Below, piece by piece: positions 19,010 through 27,969 of a stretch of 64,000 bases of DNA (position 1 is its first letter; the number at the start of each line of letters is the position of its first letter). The position numbers and the translations under genes were made by a program. Source of the stretch: SB11 sp964584305. Lineage in GTDB: Bacteria; Bacteroidota; Bacteroidia; UBA8524. The stretch lies in contig CAZOZL010000010.1 of NCBI GenBank assembly GCA_964584305.1, positions 1 through 64,000 of the forward strand, read 5' to 3'. A model generated the notes under the pieces. The model saw only the letters and a program-made list of their open reading frames with translations. It was not told the origin of the DNA and ran no database searches.

Positions 19010-19738
19010 ATGAAAAAAATTTTACTATTTGTAGCAGTTGCTGCTGCTTCTTTCTCACTTAGCGCACAGCGTACCGTTGATATGCAAGTTACACTTGATG
19101 CCCCAACAAATGGAAGTCCTTTAAGAGCTGGAGAAACTTTTTCTATGGAGTTTACCTTAAAAAACAATGGTCCTGATGATATTAAAGCAGGCGATTCAGT
19201 AGCTACTTTCTTAGTATTAGGCACTACAATTCAAAATGGTACTGTAAATATTGTTGTACTTAGTGCTGATATCAAAAAAGATTCTACTTTTAAAATGGTT
19301 AGACCAGGGTTTACTGTTTCTGGTGGATCAAGTGGGAACTTACAAGTTTGTATTTTAGCGGTATTAAATCGCCGTGGCGGTGGTGCTGACACTGTTAAAG
19401 ATAACACACCTACTGGAAACAATATTAGTTGTGCTACTACTACCTACTCTGTAGGTTTGGGGGATGAATTAAGTGCTAAAAAATTAAATGCAAATATTTA
19501 TCCTAACCCAGTTCGTACTTCAGGTACAATTTCATACACCTTAGCTACTGGCTCATCTGTATCGGTAAAAATATTTGATATAGCAGGTCGCCAAGTGCTA
19601 AATGTATTTGAAGGCACGCAAGAATCAGGAGACCATAATGCGGAATTTAATGTTAATGACCTTAAAGATGGTATTTACTTTTACCAACTACAGGTTGGTG
19701 ATATAATGACTACTGATAAAATAATAATCAGAAAATAA
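19010..19738 (+). CDS. T9SS type A sorting-domain secreted protein
   Basis: The 242-residue product has a signal peptide (about 1-20), a beta-sandwich region (about 24-130, FSMEFTLKNNGPDDI resembles CARDB/APHP domains), and a C-terminal T9SS type A sorting domain (about 160-242) with NIYPNPVRTSG, VKIFDIAGRQV, LKDGIYFYQLQ and a basic end. The substrate is exported through the outer membrane and anchored or released. Function of the mature part is unknown. An intrinsic terminator follows after 23 bp. Confidence 0.88.
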   Translation: MKKILLFVAVAAASFSLSAQRTVDMQVTLDAPTNGSPLRAGETFSMEFTLKNNGPDDIKAGDSVATFLVLGTTIQNGTVNIVVLSADIKKDSTFKMVRPGFTVSGGSSGNLQVCILAVLNRRGGGADTVKDNTPTGNNISCATTTYSVGLGDELSAKKLNANIYPNPVRTSGTISYTLATGSSVSVKIFDIAGRQVLNVFEGTQESGDHNAEFNVNDLKDGIYFYQLQVGDIMTTDKIIIRK

Positions 19739-19761
19739 CATCTGTTTACTCTAAAATATAA

Positions 19762-19793
19762 AAACCTTCTGAAATTTCAGGAGGTTTTTTTTT
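19762..19793 (+). terminator. Intrinsic terminator
   Basis: The arms AAACCTTCTGAAA and TTTCAGGAGGTTT pair with one mismatch, and the right arm runs into a T9 tract. It lies just after the T9SS cargo gene on the plus strand. Confidence 0.9.
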
Positions 19794-19928
19794 GTAAGTC
19801 CAAGTATTGCTAAAAGTTTGACTAATCTTTTAGCAACATACAAAGGGTTGTGGGCGGGTTGTTTATAAGCGATAGCTTTAATAGCCTATCATTTTTCCTT
19901 TTTTAATTAGTAAGTTTGTTTGCAAGCT

Positions 19929-21614
19929 ATGCTGCAAGTAAAAAATCTTAGCCTTTCTTTTAAAACCAATACTGGCGTGTTTGATGCGCTTAAAAAAGTA
20001 TCGTTAACTGTTAACCAACAGCAATGTGTAGCCATAGTAGGCGAAAGTGGTAGCGGAAAAACACTTACATCAATGGCTATTATGGGTTTGTTGCCCCAAA
20101 AAGCTATTCACGCTATTACAGGCGAAATAATATTTCAATCACCCAGCAAAGGCGAAATAGACTTATTAAAACTACCCGCCAAGCAATGGCAGCAAATACG
20201 AGGCAAAGAAATAGCGATGATATTTCAAGAACCTATGACCGCCTTGAACCCTGTTTATACCTGTGGCAAACAGTTGTTTGAAAACATAAGCATTCACCAA
20301 AATTTCACTAAAAAAGAGGTGAAAGAAAAGGCAATTGCTTTGTTATACGAAGTGAAACTACGTGATGTGGAACGAATTTTAGCCTCGTACCCGCACGAGC
20401 TATCGGGAGGGCAACGCCAACGGGTAATGATAGCAATGGCACTGGCACAAAACCCCTGCCTACTCATTGCCGATGAACCTACCACCGCCCTTGATGTTAC
20501 TGTGCAAGCTGCCATTATAAATTTATTGAAAGAACTGCAAGCTACCCGCAAATTGGGAATACTATTTATCTCGCACAATTTGGGTTTGGTGCAAAGCATA
20601 GCCCAAAATGTGGCTGTAATGTACAAAGGGCAGGTAATGGAAAGTGCCACTAACACGGCTATTTTTTCATCGCCCCAAAATATTTATACCCAAGCACTAC
20701 TGCAATGCAACCCTGCCTTGCACCCCAATGCCCAAATATTACCTACCCTAAAAGATTTTTTTGATGAAACGGATAAGGGCTTAATCGCTAAAAAATATAA
20801 GCCGTATGCAGAAAATACATTAAAAAAAGAGAAAGCTACAAAGGCTATTGTAAGTATTAAAAACTTATGTGTAGAATATAGTAACGATAGCAGTTTCTCA
20901 CTTTTTAAGAAAAAAGAAGGTAAAAAGGTATTAAATAATATTTCATTAGCTATTTATAAAGGAGAAACCCTTGCCGTAGTAGGCGAAAGTGGAAGTGGAA
21001 AAACTACTTTGGGCATGAGTATTTTGCAAACTACCCAAATAACAGGGGGTACTATTGACTACGATGGCAAAACTTTTGACTTAACAAAACATATAGGGAG
21101 GAAAGCATTTAGAAAGTACTTTCAATTGGTATTTCAAGACCCCTACTCATCACTAAACCCACGCATAACCGTAGGTAGCCAAATTGAAGAAGCTATTAAA
21201 AATTTTGATACCAAAATAGATGCCAAAAAAAGAACTTTAGAGCTATTAACAATGGTAGGAATGACTAATGATGTTTATACAAAATATCCTCACGAGTTTT
21301 CGGGCGGGCAACGCCAACGTATCTGTATAGCAAGGGCTTTAGCCCCCAGTCCGCAGTTTTTAGTATTGGACGAAGCCGTCTCTGCGCTTGATGTTTCGGT
21401 ACAATCGCAGATATTAAACTTGCTAAAAAAACTACAAGAAGAGCTGGGCTTAACCTATTTTTTTATCACCCACGATTTAGGTGTAGCCCGCTTTATTGCT
21501 GATAGAATTTTGGTAATACAAAATGGGCAAGTAGTTGAGTTGCAAGAAGCAGAGGCATTGTTTAAAAAACCTCAATCAGAATATACGCAACAGCTGTTAA
21601 GTGCGGCGGACTAA
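19929..21614 (+). CDS. Fused two-domain ABC transporter ATPase (oligopeptide/OppD-OppF type)
   Basis: I chose the ATG at 19929; a TTG three codons upstream (19920) is possible. Two nucleotide-binding domains sit in one 561-residue chain. The first has Walker A GESGSGKT (about 38), signature LSGGQRQR (about 158) and Walker B LLIADEPTTALD. The second has Walker A GESGSGKT (about 352), signature FSGGQRQR (about 458) and LVLDEAVSALD. The arrangement matches GsiA/YejF-type ATPases for peptide or nickel importers. No permease or binding-protein gene adjoins it, so its membrane partners are elsewhere. Confidence 0.92.
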   Translation: MLQVKNLSLSFKTNTGVFDALKKVSLTVNQQQCVAIVGESGSGKTLTSMAIMGLLPQKAIHAITGEIIFQSPSKGEIDLLKLPAKQWQQIRGKEIAMIFQEPMTALNPVYTCGKQLFENISIHQNFTKKEVKEKAIALLYEVKLRDVERILASYPHELSGGQRQRVMIAMALAQNPCLLIADEPTTALDVTVQAAIINLLKELQATRKLGILFISHNLGLVQSIAQNVAVMYKGQVMESATNTAIFSSPQNIYTQALLQCNPALHPNAQILPTLKDFFDETDKGLIAKKYKPYAENTLKKEKATKAIVSIKNLCVEYSNDSSFSLFKKKEGKKVLNNISLAIYKGETLAVVGESGSGKTTLGMSILQTTQITGGTIDYDGKTFDLTKHIGRKAFRKYFQLVFQDPYSSLNPRITVGSQIEEAIKNFDTKIDAKKRTLELLTMVGMTNDVYTKYPHEFSGGQRQRICIARALAPSPQFLVLDEAVSALDVSVQSQILNLLKKLQEELGLTYFFITHDLGVARFIADRILVIQNGQVVELQEAEALFKKPQSEYTQQLLSAAD

Positions 21615-24316
21615 TCCGTTTCCTTAATAAACTTATGAGTGCTAAAAAAATCGCCCATTTTTAGAGTAAGGTAGTAAACGCCGTTGCTTAAACCTGATAT
21701 ATCAATAGTATTCTCGCCTTCTTTGATATGAATTTTTGATTGGGTAATTATTTTCCCTTGCACATCAAGAATGCTAAGTTCTACCTTACCTGATAGTTTA
21801 TTTTTATTATTAATAAACAACGTATTCCCCTTAGCAGGTACAGGATAAATAGATATATTTTTATTTACTTGGTTAAGCGAGTTTATAATTGTCCATACTT
21901 GGAAATATGCCGTATCGCTTTTGCAAGCATTGGTATCACGTTCTACCAATTTAATGGTGGCAGTAAGCAAACCATTGTCCCAACGCAAATTTAACTGGTT
22001 ATTATTGGCTTGAAAAAAATCGGGTGTTTCGCTTACACTCCAGCTATAAGTATGTTTTGGCTGTGCCGTTGTGGTATAGGTATAGGGTATTCTATGTTTT
22101 ACTATTGCCGAGCCTGAAATTACAGGTGCTGCCGACTTAGGGTAAATAGTAAAAGGCGTTATCTTACTACTACCTACACAACCCGTAGCACTTTTAATAA
22201 ATAACCGAACGGCATAGTTACCCGCATTAATAAAAGTTTTAGCAGGGTTTTGTGTTCTCAAGGTATCTCCGTTAGAAATAACCCAACTATATTGATACCC
22301 CACCCCCATACTTGGTGTTGCAAACAATACCTCGTTACTATCTACGCACAAACCATTTGATGCTATATTTATATCTGTATTAGGTATTTCATTTACAGTT
22401 AGTTTTTGCACCACACTATCGTAACACCCTTGTTGTGATATTACCGCCAGAGATACGAAGTACTCTTTTACTGTATTGGGAGTATAGACCATAGAATCAC
22501 TAAAAACAGTAATTATGCCCTCAATCCTCCATCTTTTGGTATAGGAAGTATTTGAAACTGTGCCATTTTTAATAATAAAGGCATTGCCTTCACATTTTGA
22601 GGTATCATTGACGGTAATTATTGGTTGGGGGGCGGGATAATAGCTTATACTATCCACTATGCCTATTGCTAAGTTATAATACCTTCCGGCGGGTGTTTTT
22701 TGCAAACGCTCTGCCCTAACCATGTAGTAATACTGTCCTACTTGTGCTGTTTTATCCTCAAAACTATCAGTAGTAACGGTGGCTACCCATTTGTATTCAG
22801 CATCTAAACCATTTGCCCTATAAATACGGTAACCGCTAATGGCAGAGTCGCTACTCGCAGTCCAATTAAGAGTTATTTTTTCACAATCTCTTTTTACATT
22901 CAGGTTGGTTATTGGAGTAATTGGATGTAAACGCAAACTGGGGTCGCCCAATAGTGCCATGTGTACACCATTACTAGAAAAAGTGGAGTGATATAAATTT
23001 CTGGGTGAGTTGGCTGATGCCATTGCCGAGTATCCTACTGTTTGCCCCAATGCCATTTGGTGGTAATAATATACGGGTCGTCCGCTCCAAGTGGCTGTTA
23101 ATATCAATGATTTTGAGGCTAAAAATGCTTTTAACAAGTTATTGGTATTGTCCCAATCGCCAAAATAACTACCAAAATGAGAGGTAAAAGGACATATTAC
23201 AGAATCAGTTACTAAATTGCCTGTTGTAGCTATACCCGAACTTGTTGTATAATTACCAAACCCACTGGTAACAGCAAACATATAAGAGCGTTGAGTCATA
23301 TCAGGTAAAAAACCACCTTCGGCAACAGAATCACCAAACATACCTGAATAACTACCCCATCCTCCACGCACAAAAGCCTCCCCTCCAAACCCTCCAATCT
23401 CATCATCAATCAAGCCCCGTTGCACAATTGGGTATTGATTGGTTTTAAATCCATGTGCTTTATTTAGATAGCGTTTGGTTAAAGCAGTATCGCTCAACCC
23501 AAAAGCAGGCATGTCATACATATCTACCCTGCCTATTTGCAGTTTTGCGCTCCCAGGTACTATATAGTCCACATCAAACTTACCATCATTAGGTATATTA
23601 TGGTTTGCTGGGCGGGCAGCAGTAGTGGTACTAATGACATAATCCGTCCAAGTGCTATTATCTACAACAGAGTAGTACAAATCTGCAGGCCAAGCACCAA
23701 AATGATCAGCGTGCCCATCAGGGCCTATATATCCCGAATATGGCACAGGTATATGTCCCAATAAATACACCGATTTAAAGTTTGCAGAATCTTGTTGCCA
23801 CAAATTAGTAATGTGCTGTTTCACTTGTGGCGGAGTTGCCAAACGTGAAATATATCGGGTGCTAACTTGCCACCCATCACCCCGTAAATCGCTTTGTAGC
23901 TCTTCTATTTCTGCTGCAAGAGGTAGTTTATAATTACTATCTACCAGCAATAGTAGTTTGCCACGATAATTGTATTTATCTAAATTATTAGCGGCATATA
24001 TATAGCCGTAACTATTATAACTTGGTGTAATGCCTACCACCTGATACTCTATGCCCTGCCCTACTTTTACCAGTGAGTCAGTAAAAGAGGTGTCATTAGC
24101 ACTAAGCGTAGTACGCAAAGTCCAACTACGGTTGTTTAACGATTTTGAAAAAACTTTGTATTGAGTAGCAAGTCCTGCTTTATCCCACCTCAAATGAAAA
24201 CGTAACGGGCTTTGCTGCACCGCTAATTTTATTTGCACTGTATACTCCTTTGAGGTTTGGGCAAACGATGCTAAACTAATGAGAGACAGTAATAGTATAG
24301 TAGTAATTTTCTTCAC
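21611..24316 (-). CDS. T9SS type A sorting-domain protein with C25-like, FN3 and PKD-like domains
   Basis: The 901-residue secreted protein has a signal peptide (about 1-19). An alpha/beta region follows (about 115-465), with LLLLVDSNYKLPL, LLGHIPVPYSGYIG and the terminal hallmark LLGDPSLRLHP, which resemble gingipain-type C25 peptidases. Next come a fibronectin type III domain (about 470-560), two PKD/Ig-like domains (about 575-770) and a T9SS type A sorting domain (about 820-901). I do not see the catalytic GHG and Cys motifs of active C25 enzymes, so it may be non-proteolytic. It overlaps the convergent ABC ATPase gene by 4 bp. Confidence 0.8.
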   Translation of the reverse strand: MKKITTILLLSLISLASFAQTSKEYTVQIKLAVQQSPLRFHLRWDKAGLATQYKVFSKSLNNRSWTLRTTLSANDTSFTDSLVKVGQGIEYQVVGITPSYNSYGYIYAANNLDKYNYRGKLLLLVDSNYKLPLAAEIEELQSDLRGDGWQVSTRYISRLATPPQVKQHITNLWQQDSANFKSVYLLGHIPVPYSGYIGPDGHADHFGAWPADLYYSVVDNSTWTDYVISTTTAARPANHNIPNDGKFDVDYIVPGSAKLQIGRVDMYDMPAFGLSDTALTKRYLNKAHGFKTNQYPIVQRGLIDDEIGGFGGEAFVRGGWGSYSGMFGDSVAEGGFLPDMTQRSYMFAVTSGFGNYTTSSGIATTGNLVTDSVICPFTSHFGSYFGDWDNTNNLLKAFLASKSLILTATWSGRPVYYYHQMALGQTVGYSAMASANSPRNLYHSTFSSNGVHMALLGDPSLRLHPITPITNLNVKRDCEKITLNWTASSDSAISGYRIYRANGLDAEYKWVATVTTDSFEDKTAQVGQYYYMVRAERLQKTPAGRYYNLAIGIVDSISYYPAPQPIITVNDTSKCEGNAFIIKNGTVSNTSYTKRWRIEGIITVFSDSMVYTPNTVKEYFVSLAVISQQGCYDSVVQKLTVNEIPNTDINIASNGLCVDSNEVLFATPSMGVGYQYSWVISNGDTLRTQNPAKTFINAGNYAVRLFIKSATGCVGSSKITPFTIYPKSAAPVISGSAIVKHRIPYTYTTTAQPKHTYSWSVSETPDFFQANNNQLNLRWDNGLLTATIKLVERDTNACKSDTAYFQVWTIINSLNQVNKNISIYPVPAKGNTLFINNKNKLSGKVELSILDVQGKIITQSKIHIKEGENTIDISGLSNGVYYLTLKMGDFFSTHKFIKETD

Positions 24317-24372
24317 TAACCATCAAAAGTACTAATTACTTCGCCTTTTTAATATTTTTTTTAGTAAAAACA

Positions 24373-24843
24373 TTAATTCACTATTTTATTAGCACAATAC
24401 GAGCTGGCAAAAGCATTGGGCTTGGCTTTAAAAATAAAGCCCATACTTAGTATATACCCCATTGCCTCGCTAAGGGCAGAGTTTGATTTGAATTGTGGAT
24501 TGGTATTAATATCCGCATGAACTTCTAAATCCATATTGTACTTATCCAATAGGTTACACAGCTGGTAGGCTATATCAATAGATTTTGCTACCTCGTTTAG
24601 CATTCGCTCTTTTATAGTGATACCCGCCTTTTGATTATCCGTTTTTATAAACATAAACCCGCCGTGTTTTTCACGTAAAAAAACAATTACTGTGGCATAC
24701 TCTATCACCTCGCCATATACTTGCGAGTCTGTACCAATACAAACTTTTAGCTGACTTCCTTTTTCACGCTCACGTAAAATAGTTTGTTCCACCTCGGTAA
24801 GAATATTGTTGCTTAGCTTAGTACCGTCAAGTTTTCGCCACAT
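24373..24843 (-). CDS. YkuK-like (DUF458) ribonuclease-H-fold protein
   Basis: The 156-residue cytoplasmic protein matches the YkuK/DUF458 family by the opening KVCIGTDSQVYG (the first acidic residue of an RNase-H-like site), the central VHADINTNPQFKSN block with Asp and Asn residues, and the GYILSMGFIFKAKPNAFASS end. The biological role is not established. A TATCTTTG box ends five bases before the ATG. The 5' region lies at the edge of a scaffold gap, and its first bases are repeated after the gap. Confidence 0.82.
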   Translation of the reverse strand: MWRKLDGTKLSNNILTEVEQTILREREKGSQLKVCIGTDSQVYGEVIEYATVIVFLREKHGGFMFIKTDNQKAGITIKERMLNEVAKSIDIAYQLCNLLDKYNMDLEVHADINTNPQFKSNSALSEAMGYILSMGFIFKAKPNAFASSYCANKIVN

Positions 24844-24881
24844 ACCCTCAAAGATATAAAAATGAATGGCTTAACCTACAT
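24827..24881. repeat. 55-base direct duplication, left copy (assembly overlap)
   Basis: These 55 bases are identical to 24982-25036 on the other side of the 100-N gap. A contig overlap left unmerged by the scaffolder explains this better than a biological duplication. Confidence 0.9.
24849..24856 (-). promoter_or_regulatory. Predicted -7 box (TATCTTTG) of the YkuK-like gene
   Basis: The minus strand reads TATCTTTG five bases before the ATG. This leaves almost no untranslated leader. Confidence 0.5.
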
Positions 24882-24981
24882 NNNNNNNNNNNNNNNNNNN
24901 NNNNNNNNNNNNNNNNNNNNNNNNNNNNNNNNNNNNNNNNNNNNNNNNNNNNNNNNNNNNNNNNNNNNNNNNNNNNNNNNN
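24882..24981. other. Assembly gap of exactly 100 N
   Basis: A run of 100 N with an exact 55-base duplication on both sides. The true gap is probably zero, with one copy of the 55-mer. Confidence 0.98.
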
Positions 24982-25036
24982 TCAAGTTTTCGCCACATAC
25001 CCTCAAAGATATAAAAATGAATGGCTTAACCTACAT
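24982..25036. repeat. 55-base direct duplication, right copy (assembly overlap)
   Basis: This copy is identical to 24827-24881 and includes the first codons and -7 box of the YkuK-like gene again. The following 226 bases up to 25262 hold no gene that I can support, only the terminator at 25208-25237. Confidence 0.9.
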
Positions 25037-25207
25037 CAAATTAGATTATAAAGCAGCATAAACACCCATAAATCCCTTTCGCAGTACAAGCGGTATGAAT
25101 ATATTAACGTGGTTTAAATGCTGTTACTTTACAGAAAAACGTGTATTTGGTTTTCCTACAAATGGTTTTAGTAGGTACTTTTGCTTATTAGCGAGTTTGA
25201 AAACAAA

Positions 25208-25237
25208 AAAATCCCCTTCAAAATTGAAGGGGATTTT
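25208..25237 (-). terminator. Intrinsic terminator of the glucosaminidase gene
   Basis: A perfect 14-bp stem (AAAATCCCCTTCAA / TTGAAGGGGATTTT) with a two-base loop lies 26 bp after the minus-strand stop codon. On the minus strand it is followed by a T-run. Confidence 0.9.
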
Positions 25238-25262
25238 GCTTAATTTTTTATAGCAGGGCTAA

Positions 25263-25943
25263 TTATTTTAACTTGTACTTTCTTTTTGTTTTTTTTGCCA
25301 TTTTATCAACTACGCTAACATAGTCGGGGGCTTCGGCATAAATGCTATTTAAAAAACTCAAGTATTTTTTTTCTACTTTAAAAGCATTGTCTTGCCATAA
25401 TTTGTAATCGGCAACAGCATCTACCCAATTTTCATATACCGCATAGGTAGGGTATTTTAGGTATTTGCGTAACTCGTCTCTTTCACCATATATTATTTTA
25501 TCTTTTCCTTGCAAATAAACGCCTATGGCAGTTGTGGGACGACGACCAGGGTAGCGCATCCCAAAAAGGTTATTGGCACGCTTGCACAAGTGAGAAGTCA
25601 TATAATAAGACTCTAATTTTGCTTGCGCTAAAACATGGCTTTCACAAATAATACCTTGCTTTTTAATCTCTATAAAAAGGTTTTCCTCGTTCAATGTAGG
25701 CACACTATCACTTTCAACTATATCAGCCGTTACTGGTGGAATGTTGTTATTTCCTCCAAATGTTAGTTTAGGACCGAAGGATACAAATAGTATAAATACG
25801 GTAAAAATACTTAATGAAACAAGTACCTTAGGGTTAGTTAACAAGTTAATGGGTATTAGATTGTAGCACTTGTCATTTCTGCAAAGAATCCATTTACCAT
25901 TTTGGTGGTATATATGGATGCTGAAATCTTTTGTGTTCATCAT
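25263..25943 (-). CDS. Glucosaminidase-domain (FlgJ/LytD-like) peptidoglycan hydrolase
   Basis: The 226-residue protein has a short cytoplasmic N-terminus, one transmembrane helix (about 35-55, VLVSLSIFTVFILFVSF) and a periplasmic glucosaminidase domain (about 90-215). The domain markers are VLAQAKLESYYMTS (with the likely catalytic Glu in KLES), NNLFGMRYPGRR and the YPTYAVYENWVDAVADYKLW tail block. It would cut the glycan strand between GlcNAc and MurNAc, as part of wall turnover. It starts MMN; either ATG is plausible. Confidence 0.88.
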   Translation of the reverse strand: MMNTKDFSIHIYHQNGKWILCRNDKCYNLIPINLLTNPKVLVSLSIFTVFILFVSFGPKLTFGGNNNIPPVTADIVESDSVPTLNEENLFIEIKKQGIICESHVLAQAKLESYYMTSHLCKRANNLFGMRYPGRRPTTAIGVYLQGKDKIIYGERDELRKYLKYPTYAVYENWVDAVADYKLWQDNAFKVEKKYLSFLNSIYAEAPDYVSVVDKMAKKTKRKYKLK

Positions 25944-26390
25944 AATATATTAATTTAAAAGGGCACTTGCCCAAATCGCCTATCTAATTATCAATTTGTA
26001 TGCCAATAGTATAATAGTTTGTAAGCCAGTATTTTGTGTATAACCATAGCCAGTATTTTACAACACTACCAAACAGCACTTCAAACACGTATAGTAATAT
26101 AGGCAATTTGTATAGTTATAGGCGTGTAATTGTGTGTAAGTAATAAATGGGCGAAAAGTATGTTTTCAAAAGGGTGCTAAATACTATACAAGTTTATACG
26201 CTATGTAACATTAGGAATGCACTTTTGGGAAGTAGCTTTGTATAAGGAACCCGTAGCGTATTATAATATGATTTTGAATATAGCCAATAAACATTGTACA
26301 AACAACTGATTATCAGTGATATAATTAGCTATTTGCCTTTAAACGGAATAGGCATGAATGCCCATTCTATACATACCGTTTTTATTAAAG

Positions 26391-26453
26391 GTATGAATTA
26401 GCGGCAGGTTGAAACCTGCTGCAAGAAAACGCCTGAATGGCACGGGCAGGGTA
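26391..26453 (+). repeat. Dispersed hairpin repeat R1, copy a
   Basis: The core GCGGCAGGTT-GA-AACCTGCTGC forms a near-perfect 10-bp hairpin. It is followed by AAGAAAACGCCTGAATGG. The same core and tail occur in inverted orientation near 38.05 kb, and the core alone near 56.72 kb. Confidence 0.8.
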
Positions 26454-26510
26454 TCTAAACTTACAACAATACTAAAATACAAATTACCGAATAATGTACT
26501 ACGGAATATT

Positions 26511-26548
26511 ACAAAAGCCCAATCTGTAATTACAGATTGGGCTTTTGT
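26511..26548 (-). terminator. Palindromic terminator of the act operon
   Basis: A perfect 38-base palindrome (arms built on AAAAGCCCAATCTGTAA) lies 24 bp past the actF stop on the minus strand. T-rich ends on both strands could make it bidirectional. Confidence 0.9.
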
Positions 26549-26571
26549 ATAATAGTGTATAACACCAAAAA

Positions 26572-27960
26572 TTAAGGTCCTACATCGTGCAATACACTTT
26601 CGTGTAGGTAGGGGTGGTTTTTGGTAAATAAGTTTGCCTTACCTAACGATTTAAGTACTACAAATAAATAAATTCCTGCAAATATCATGGGTAAGCCAAT
26701 TTCGAGTAAGCCAAAAGAAGCATTTTCTTTCATTACCCCAGGGGTAACCAGTAAATATACATCACTCCAATGCCCTATAAGTATAACACTTGCACCAATA
26801 ATTAAAGGAATGTCTTTGCGCTTGTTGTTTCTTGTCATAAACCAAATAAAAGGGAAAGCGAAACACAAAACTACATTAGCCCAAAAATGTGTGCTATATG
26901 GTCCATTAAAACGAGCGGTGTAGTAGGTAACCTCTTCGGGTATGTTAGCATACCATATTAGTAAGTATTGAGATACCCATATATACGTCCAAAAAATGGT
27001 GAAGGCAAACATAAACTTACCTAAATCATGCCTTACCTCTTCACTCACAAATGATAAGTACCCTTGCGATTGTAAGAATACTAATATAAGTGTTATTACA
27101 GCAAAGCCCGATACAAATCCTGTTGCAAAATTATATACTGAAAATATGGTAGAGAACCAATGTACATCAACAGACATAATGGAAAACCAGCTAAGTGTAG
27201 AGAATCCATAAACAAAAAGGAGGATAAAAGCAGCCGATTTTCTGTACGCTTTCTTATAGTTGTCCAATCCGCCTACCGCATCTTCTTGCAACGAGTGCTT
27301 GCGTAGCATACGGGTATATAAAATAAAGATGCCAAATATTACTATAGTACCAATATACAACACCCCTGAATTAAGAAACGCTGATTTACCAGCAATCAAA
27401 GAGTCATAATTGGGACTTGCAGGGTCTGTAACGCCTTCGTGCATCCAGTGGTAAAGTTCTTTTGCGCCAAATACCAAAGGGATAAGAAACAATATCAAAG
27501 AAAAGGGTAAAAAAGCCCCCATAGCTTCGGGAATACGTTTTACTGTTATGTGCCAGCCTGCATTTGCAAGGGCACTTACCGCAATAAAAAATGTACCCAT
27601 TACTGATATAAGAAAGAAAAACCAACCGTTTATTAGTAAGTTATTCCATAAACGTGCCGTCCAGCTTGCCTCTGCGTGGTGTGCTTCTGTTGTAGCGTCT
27701 CCATGAGCAGGAGTTGCAGGTGCAGCAGCTTGCGTTGCTTCGGCATCGTGTGCGTGTGTTGCAGCAGCATCTCCATGTGCATCGTGTGCGGTAGCAGCAG
27801 TGGTATGTGTATCGTGGTGGTTATCTGTTGATGCTGCTGAAATAATACCAATGGTAGTAAATATTGCCCCAACAACAATAAGGGCAAGTAACCACATTTT
27901 TGTACGTGAGGTCATCACATATCGTTCGTCAGCTAATTTTACAAGTTCTGTATGTGCCAT
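26572..27960 (-). CDS. actF: Alternative complex III subunit ActF (quinone-site membrane subunit)
   Basis: The 462-residue polytopic membrane protein (about ten helices) is the last gene of the act operon and matches ActF, a NrfD-related subunit of quinol:cytochrome c oxidoreductase. A first helix (about 22-42) is followed by an unusual segment (about 46-98) rich in His and Ala, with ten histidines between residues 48 and 95, before the next helix. The conserved loops MSVDVHWFSTIFSVYNF and GHWSDVYLLVTPGV are present. It starts 10 bp after the actE stop. Confidence 0.92.
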   Translation of the reverse strand: MAHTELVKLADERYVMTSRTKMWLLALIVVGAIFTTIGIISAASTDNHHDTHTTAATAHDAHGDAAATHAHDAEATQAAAPATPAHGDATTEAHHAEASWTARLWNNLLINGWFFFLISVMGTFFIAVSALANAGWHITVKRIPEAMGAFLPFSLILFLIPLVFGAKELYHWMHEGVTDPASPNYDSLIAGKSAFLNSGVLYIGTIVIFGIFILYTRMLRKHSLQEDAVGGLDNYKKAYRKSAAFILLFVYGFSTLSWFSIMSVDVHWFSTIFSVYNFATGFVSGFAVITLILVFLQSQGYLSFVSEEVRHDLGKFMFAFTIFWTYIWVSQYLLIWYANIPEEVTYYTARFNGPYSTHFWANVVLCFAFPFIWFMTRNNKRKDIPLIIGASVILIGHWSDVYLLVTPGVMKENASFGLLEIGLPMIFAGIYLFVVLKSLGKANLFTKNHPYLHESVLHDVGP

Positions 27961-27969
27961 TGCAGATAA

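Larger units (their letters stand above)
25944..26571. other. Non-coding stretch with R1 repeat and terminator
   Basis: No gene is visible in these 628 bases. The stretch holds an AT-rich region, a copy of the R1 hairpin repeat (26391-26453) and the palindromic terminator of the act operon (26511-26548). Confidence 0.7.

Noticed and set aside
24827..25036. Target-site duplication around a mobile element
   Set aside because: A 55-base duplication around exactly 100 N is far longer than known target duplications and fits contig overlap.
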